Shown here in pieces: positions 58,125-64,000 of a DNA stretch of 64,000 nucleotides. The notes below the pieces were generated by a model. The model worked only from the letters and a program-made list of their open reading frames with translations. It was not told where the DNA came from and did not search any database. The stretch is from NCBI GenBank assembly GCA_018340805.1, contig JACMZG010001914.1, positions 1,622,332 to 1,686,331 of the forward strand. Reading direction: 5' to 3'. The position numbers and the translations under genes were made by a program. Each line of letters begins with the position of its first letter. The first letter of the stretch is position 1. The DNA is from Microvelia longipes (taxonomy: Eukaryota; Arthropoda; Insecta; Hemiptera; Veliidae).

Positions 58125-58865
58125 GGGTACCTCGGAACTTTTCCTTATCACATCGAATTCGCTACGCTTCATCTAAGCTTCGCACTCGCTTCGCTCGTCC
58201 TCAGAAATACAAGTGGGTAAATTTATACTGCAACACGTGTTCTGTTTCATTCCAAGTGGTCATTTATCCAGGCCCTGAACTCGCTCGATGCTGCTTTACT
58301 TTTATGATCCACCAAAAATTAAATAGACTTGTTTTATTACACCGGAACTTAGTACACTTATTTATTACGTCAAGGGGTACACTTGTACCAAATTTCAACT
58401 TAATTGGTTTATTTTCCGATTATTTACAATATTTAAAAAAAAACGTATACCAATCATTCCATTCAAAATGATCTAATGCTGATAATGAGGTTAAACCTAT
58501 TACATATGTTAGTCTTATACATAGCTTTATGCGTGCTAAATCCATAGGATCGTATCATTTTTCAGCGTTTTTATGATATTATGAAGTCATTATTGCGGGT
58601 GAATGATGTCATGAATAAAATATTTTCCGAATAGCACAACTAAAGAGATAGACTGAATTACGTCCAAAATTTTAACTCTCTAGTATAAATACACTAGGCG
58701 CTATGATGATAACAGACACACATACAGACAGACAACTTTGCGAAAACTACTCAGGAGGCCTAAAAACGCCTGACACGGATAATTTCGGTTTCATCTCGGT
58801 TTCGAAATTTTTGCAAACACAATACTTTTCCTATATACCTACGGTATAATGAGGAAAAGTAAAAA
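58125..58865 (+). repeat. Dispersed repeat family A, most complete copy
   Basis: Runs from ggggtacctcggaactttt and cttcgctcgtcctcag through gaactcgctcgatgctgc, gtacacttgtaccaaatttc, gctgataatgaggttaaacc, ttttccgaatagcac and aatacactaggcgc to actcaggaggcc and the tail ggtataatgaggaaaagta. No protein domain, no terminal inverted repeat and no pol III boxes were identified. Confidence 0.88.
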
Positions 58866-59102
58866 TTGTATTAATAATTAATAATAAAATAACAAATAAA
58901 AATAATAATATATAATAAGTAAAAAAACTTAATTTTTTACAATATGTTTTATATGTCAGCCGATGAAATAGGGAATAATACATACATTTTTAACTTCGTA
59001 CACGTATTTACCACTTAACAAATATTTCATAAACTGCAGGGTTTTAGGACATTTTCATTTCTGGGAGTTTTATTGCGGTACATACAAAATGTACACACAC
59101 AC

Positions 59103-59112
<10 letters not shown>
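58866..59112. other. AT-rich intergenic DNA; nothing recognised
   Basis: No supported feature. Confidence 0.5.
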
Positions 59113-59279
<167 letters not shown>

Positions 59280-59444
59280 TATTTCATAGGGAGGCCTCCC
59301 TTTCAAGAATTCTGCCACCTCACCATCGCTAAGACCCAAATTCAATCCCCTAAAAAAATAAGCTTATTTTTCCTTTCAAATTCGCTTAAATAGGTTTGAA
59401 GGTTACATTTTTAAGTGATAAGTCTTAGTGAGTTCACCAGGGTT

Positions 59445-59650
59445 TCGTATTCTACCTGTATTTGGCAGGCAATCGTATCTATCCCTGTTACCTAGAATTG
59501 CTGCAAATCTATGCCTCCCAGATCCTGTATTTGGCAGGCAATCGTATCTATCCCTGTTCTCTAGAATATTGCACCAGATCCTGTATTTGGCAGGCAATCG
59601 TATCTATCCCTGTTCCCTAGAATATTGCACCAGATCCTGTATTTACCAGC
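59445..59650. repeat. 56-bp minisatellite
   Basis: Three to four units of ctgtatttggcaggcaatcg, tatctatccctgttcc and tagaatattgcaccagatc. Confidence 0.94.
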
Positions 59651-60440
59651 TTATCGTATCGGATGCTGTGTCCAAATCCAAATGAATACACGAATAATCT
59701 GTGTACAGCAGAGCACAAAACTTCAAGTAGTTTATGTTGGGTTATCCTGCCTTTTTAGTATAGATTTAAGGATCACATTTATTACATTAATTTTTACATT
59801 ATTGTCTTTATATCATTTTTTTGTTACTTATGTTAGGAAAAACAAAATATTACAGAGAGAGGGAGTGAGACTAAGGTATTAGAAAAATGAGGAAAACAAA
59901 ATAAGGGAAGAAAAAGGTTTTTATGGTCAGAAAAAGTATACGTTGCGAGATTATAGCATCCGCAAAGAGGGTGAGAAACATTGCAACGAAATGACACTGA
60001 AACAGTGCTTTTCCTGGGTGGCAACGACTTCCAGGGGGCAAAACTCAACAAAAATGAGACTTCCTAACCTTCAGAACATCAAGGGAAATTCGAACCTTAA
60101 AATAGCTCAGGGGCAAAATGTTTTAAACGAAAAAAAAGTTTTTCAGGGTCTTTACGTTTCCCTGGAGGGTCGTAGTCTAGCCGGAGTTTTCATGTGAAAG
60201 TAACACACGCTTTCCTATAGCATTGCAGAATCCGTTTCTAAGTGATGAAAGTAAATGGATAGAGAGATACACGTGTGCAGAATCCTTCTTCTACACAACA
60301 CAATGTTCATGCAAATTTGGAAATATCAAGTAAGTAAGAGCTTTATTATGATTTGTAGCTTTCAAATACAAATTCAATTCAAAATTCAAAATAATACAAT
60401 AATAAATAATACAAAATTCAAAATCAATAATATACAATTA
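59651..60440. other. Intergenic DNA; nothing recognised
   Basis: Two open frames of 84-85 codons (59,625-59,882 and 59,943-60,197) show no domain. Confidence 0.45.
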
Positions 60441-60500
60441 CAAAAAGGGTACCTCGGTACCCATGCTTCGCTCGTCCTCACAAAGTTATAATTATCTAAA
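60441..60500 (+). repeat. Dispersed repeat family A, head fragment
   Basis: gggtacctcggtacccatgc followed by ttcgctcgtcctcac. Confidence 0.7.
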
Positions 60501-61129
60501 GCCTATGTGGTATTACTTTGGTCGCGTTACGCTCGGTTTCAGAATTATTGGTTGTCCAAATATTTAGGGTGTTATAGCTTCATATTTTTTAAAGCTTAGA
60601 AAAGTTCTACGGTACTTAGTCACTTGATCAATACGGGTATACTTCATTTACGAATGCGTTAAAGACTTGGCTACCTAGTTATTTATTAGCGTAGTTATTA
60701 ATGTGAATATTAGCACTATATTTTTTTAATGTATCATTTTATTTTCCTAATTTAAATTTTATGCGGAAAAACGTCATGATTTTGACAGATGTAAACAAAC
60801 TTTTTCATAGAATTTTGAGTGTCGCTTTAAAAAATATATATGTTCACCAATAAGTCACAAACCAAACGTTGAAAAGCTATAAAATATCCAATACTTATTG
60901 ATAATAAGTTTTGCCAAAAGCCATAGCCGTAAGAAGCAAAAGCCTTAAAAAATTAAAATTTAGTTGCCTTTAAAAATTTTATTTGTTGTATTAGTCGCCA
61001 TTTTCAAAATGGCAACTAATACCATAATGGCATTTTGTGGATCCCTTATACACCTATGATGTTCATTTGTGTAAAATTTCTAATCAATGGCTCAAAATGT
61101 TATGGAATTTTAAAAAGTGTTGATGCCCT
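60501..61129. other. Intergenic DNA; nothing recognised
   Basis: Contains ccattttcaaaatggcaact and a few short palindromes; no supported gene. Confidence 0.45.
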
Positions 61130-61432
61130 AGCAAAATAGGTTATTGTACACTAAAAAATATCATCTTAATATCATCAGCGCAATCAGATCTAAATTCTGA
61201 TTTTGGAGCCTAATCTCATCTCTCTAGCATAAACAAAGCGGGAGTTATGCGTGACACAGAGATACAGAGATACAGACAAACACACACTCATAGACTAGCA
61301 TGATGAAAAAGGCTTAGAATTTCATGAAAATGCCGGAGACAAGTTAATTACGGTGAAACCTAGTTTTCGGAATTTTAGTGTAAACACGTCACTTTCCCTT
61401 CCGCCTACGTTTGTAGGCGAGGAAAAGTAATA
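61130..61432 (+). repeat. Distant relative of dispersed repeat family A
   Basis: Same layout at lower identity: ctctctagcataaacaaagc, a CA-rich tract, a block before cctacgtttgtaggc and a gaggaaaagtaa tail. Confidence 0.6.
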
Positions 61433-62484
61433 AAAGAACATAGACATGGAAATACTGTCAGCGAAACTATAATCTACAGAAACTTCCAATACCTTTAAGA
61501 AAACTTTTCTTAAATAGGGTCAAAATAGGGGTTTTAACTTCTTTTAAACGGCAGTCAAGATATGGTTGACGTTTGAATCTGAATTTAAACTGGTTGACAT
61601 GGTTCCAGATGATATTTGTTACACACCTCACAATATATATATATAATATAATATTATATATATATTTATTATATAATATATAATAATTAGTATATAATAT
61701 TATAAATCTCAATTAACACATTTTCTCTCTTATCAACATTTATCTTCTATCATTTCTTTATAGTTACTCTATGTGTAGCTTTATAGAGAGTGCTTTTGTA
61801 AGTAAACTAGATACTACTAAATCATAGACGTAAACAAAAATAGATGTCTTGTGTAATATTGCTCGATTCAAAAATGTTCCAGTGTTTGTTGGTTTTATTC
61901 TGTTTATATTACCTTTATGAAAAAATCGTGTTTTTATTACTTTTACTGATATAGTTGCGTTAAATGTTTTGTTTTACCTACAAGCATAGTAAATATCATA
62001 AACTAAAAATATCGTAAACTCTGGAATGAACAATTTCAAAGCATTATTTTTTAATAAAACAATAAGGAAGTAAAATCCATATTTATGGAATGAAAAGTAG
62101 AGTGCATTGGAATACATAATACACTATTCTATATTACAGTCAATATTCTGAACGCTTCATAGTGGTAATTTTTTAAATTTCTATTTTCATACAGAGGGTT
62201 CTTATAGATAAACATTTATGGATGTAAGGTAATGTTTGGACTGGCGGACTAAATGCTTCTATAAAATCTAGTGAAATGTTTTGGCTCTTTCCTCCTAATG
62301 CAATGCTTTTCCTTCTTCTTTGAGGTATAGAAGCAAATTATGAATACGTGGATGTTGTAACCACTTCGGTAACTATGTAACTTAATTAGAAAATACTTTA
62401 TTATTGATTAGTTAAAAACAGCTTTAAGTTTAAAGAATTTAATACTAATCACTATGAACCAATAATTTTGACCCAAAATATTAG
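61433..62484. other. AT-rich intergenic DNA; nothing recognised
   Basis: A low-complexity AT/TA patch lies at about 61,635-61,705. No gene is supported. Confidence 0.5.
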
Positions 62485-63272
62485 TCCAAGAGCCCATTGC
62501 GAATTTCGTGACCGTGGAGCCCCAAAAGTTTAACCCGCTAGAATAATTTATTTTGACTCCTTGATAAAGAAAGGATCAGGTAGTCTGCTATTACTGATCA
62601 GGGAATTTTGATCCCTGGGCGCCTTCAAAGTCCAAAAAATGGCCCGAAAACCAATATAATGGGTTTGATAAAACCAGAGATACAAATGTTAAAAAATTAC
62701 CGAAATTACAACAAAAATTTTCAATTTACACTCCAAAACGCACAAAAACCTTAAAATTGTACGTTTTGATATGTTATTATGTTTAAGATTGAAGCAGTTT
62801 AAGCATCAAACATATTCTATCACACTATGGGTGTGTTCTTGAGAAAGAGAGTAGCACAGCTTTTATGTATGATGATTTATTGTTTGACATATAATGCCAA
62901 AAACACATATTCTTATGAAATTTAAGTTATCAATTTTTAGAGATTTATGTTGTATTTTGGTCATGTTTAAACAGTTGTATCTCTGGTTCAAATAAACCAA
63001 TTTTGATTGTTGAAACATTGATTTGTCACAAATTTAATGGAGTTGAAAAAAGATACGTGCATATCTTTCGATAAAACCAATAGAAGCAGCAATAATGGGC
63101 AAAAACTGATTTTGGGGCTATTTTCGGACTTTGAAGGCACCCAGATTCCAAAATTCCCTGATCAGAAATGGCAGTCCACTTGATCTTAAATCAGAGAGCC
63201 AAAATAAATGAATCTAGCAGGTTAAACCTTTGAGGCTCGACGGTCACAAAATTCGCAGTGGGCTCTTGGTCT
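62485..63272. mobile_element. Foldback-type inverted-repeat element (about 0.79 kb)
   Basis: The left arm starts ccaagagcccattgcgaatt and the right arm ends in its complement (ttcgcagtgggctcttgg). Arms of roughly 200 bp match over gtgaccgt-gagcc, ttaaccc-ctag, ctgatcagggaatttt, gccttcaaagtcc and aaccagagatacaa. Non-coding. No target-site duplication is clear. Confidence 0.85.
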
Positions 63273-64000
63273 TGGAATATATGTTGACGTACAATTTAAT
63301 TATACTTTTATTTGGTACTTATTTCGTTATAGAAAGACATACATCCATGATTCATGTCTTTCCATAGCTTTAGGAAAAACCGGGTGGTGTTGATGTTAGT
63401 ATTAAATTTCTTTTTAGTTTTTTTTAAATAGTCAATATTATGATCTACTATCATTTAAGTGATAAACAAATTATATTATATTATTATCTACAAAATTAGA
63501 TTGTCAAGTAAATAATGGTATATTTTAACTAGCACGGTTATTTTTAATAGTGTAGAAAAAAACAGATTTTTTGGAAAATCTAGAACCATGTTTTAGCATA
63601 TTCTTATGGATTCAATGTTAGTACATCTGATAAATTGCACTCAGTTAAATGTTTTTTTTTTATTCCTTTTCATATGTCCACAGGTTATTTTATTTATTTT
63701 ATTTTTCTTTTAATTGGAAAAAGGGGATTTAATATGATAAAACTCATCATACTAACTTCATTCAGTTAGATTTACACAATATATTTATGAATATAAATCA
63801 CAAGTCATACGCCATAGTAAGTATTTAGTCAAGTTGTACTTGCACTTTTATCTACTTAGCGGTTCTAATTCCCAGCCATCCTAATACCGATATAGAGAAG
63901 TCACGCTCCTACTTGTTTTAAACATTCAAAGTCGTGTTGAATGACAGTTGTGAATATCATATATGTTGCTTACACATTTGATATTCCTTGAAATTATAGT
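63273..64000. other. AT-rich intergenic DNA; nothing recognised
   Basis: No supported feature up to the window end. Confidence 0.5.

Overview
This is an AT-rich eukaryotic nuclear window that is gene-poor and dominated by repeats. The one clear host gene is the 5' end of a cadherin on the minus strand at the left edge. Three phase-matched exons encode a first extracellular cadherin repeat that closely resembles arthropod Cadherin-87A. That gene, together with tRNA-derived SINEs and the mix of Ty3/gypsy, Penelope-like and several LINE lineages, suggests an arthropod, probably an insect. The species cannot be named from sequence alone.

Layout. 1-2.6 kb: cadherin exons, with the first codons lying in a GC-rich 54-bp minisatellite. 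3.5-21 kb: non-coding DNA with copies of a roughly 0.7 kb dispersed repeat (called family A here), a LINE 3' fragment, several minisatellites, SINE-like pieces and a striking GC-rich hairpin cluster near 20 kb. 21.27-38.54 kb: one contig bounded by two runs of N, made of a tandem array of tRNA-Ser(GCT) genes (units of about 470 bp) interrupted by three copies of R2-like, restriction-like-endonuclease (RLE) LINEs. One copy lies on + and two on -. Every visible 3' junction falls in the same 5-bp window of the tRNA gene (GTGGC, tRNA positions 7-11), so these look like site-specific retrotransposons of a tRNA gene. 38.6-48.7 kb: minisatellites, a foldback element of about 0.7 kb, and a Penelope-like element flanked by (AT)n. 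48,792-57,277: an apparently complete 8.5 kb foldback-type element with GG...CC-ended long inverted repeats full of satellite monomers of about 155 bp, a 9-bp target-site duplication (gagtatgac), and a core holding decayed Ty3/gypsy and non-LTR fragments. 57.6-64 kb: a palindromic MITE, another family A copy, microsatellites and a further foldback repeat.

How it fits together. The interest is in genome parasitism. The RLE LINEs exploit a multicopy tRNA-Ser array, inserting across the start of box A of individual genes, while neighbouring units keep intact tRNA genes. The foldback element looks non-autonomous because no transposase is visible. Most transposon reading frames are broken. In the tRNA/LINE contig many of the breaks are single-base indels that differ between copies, so residual assembly error is a serious alternative to true decay.
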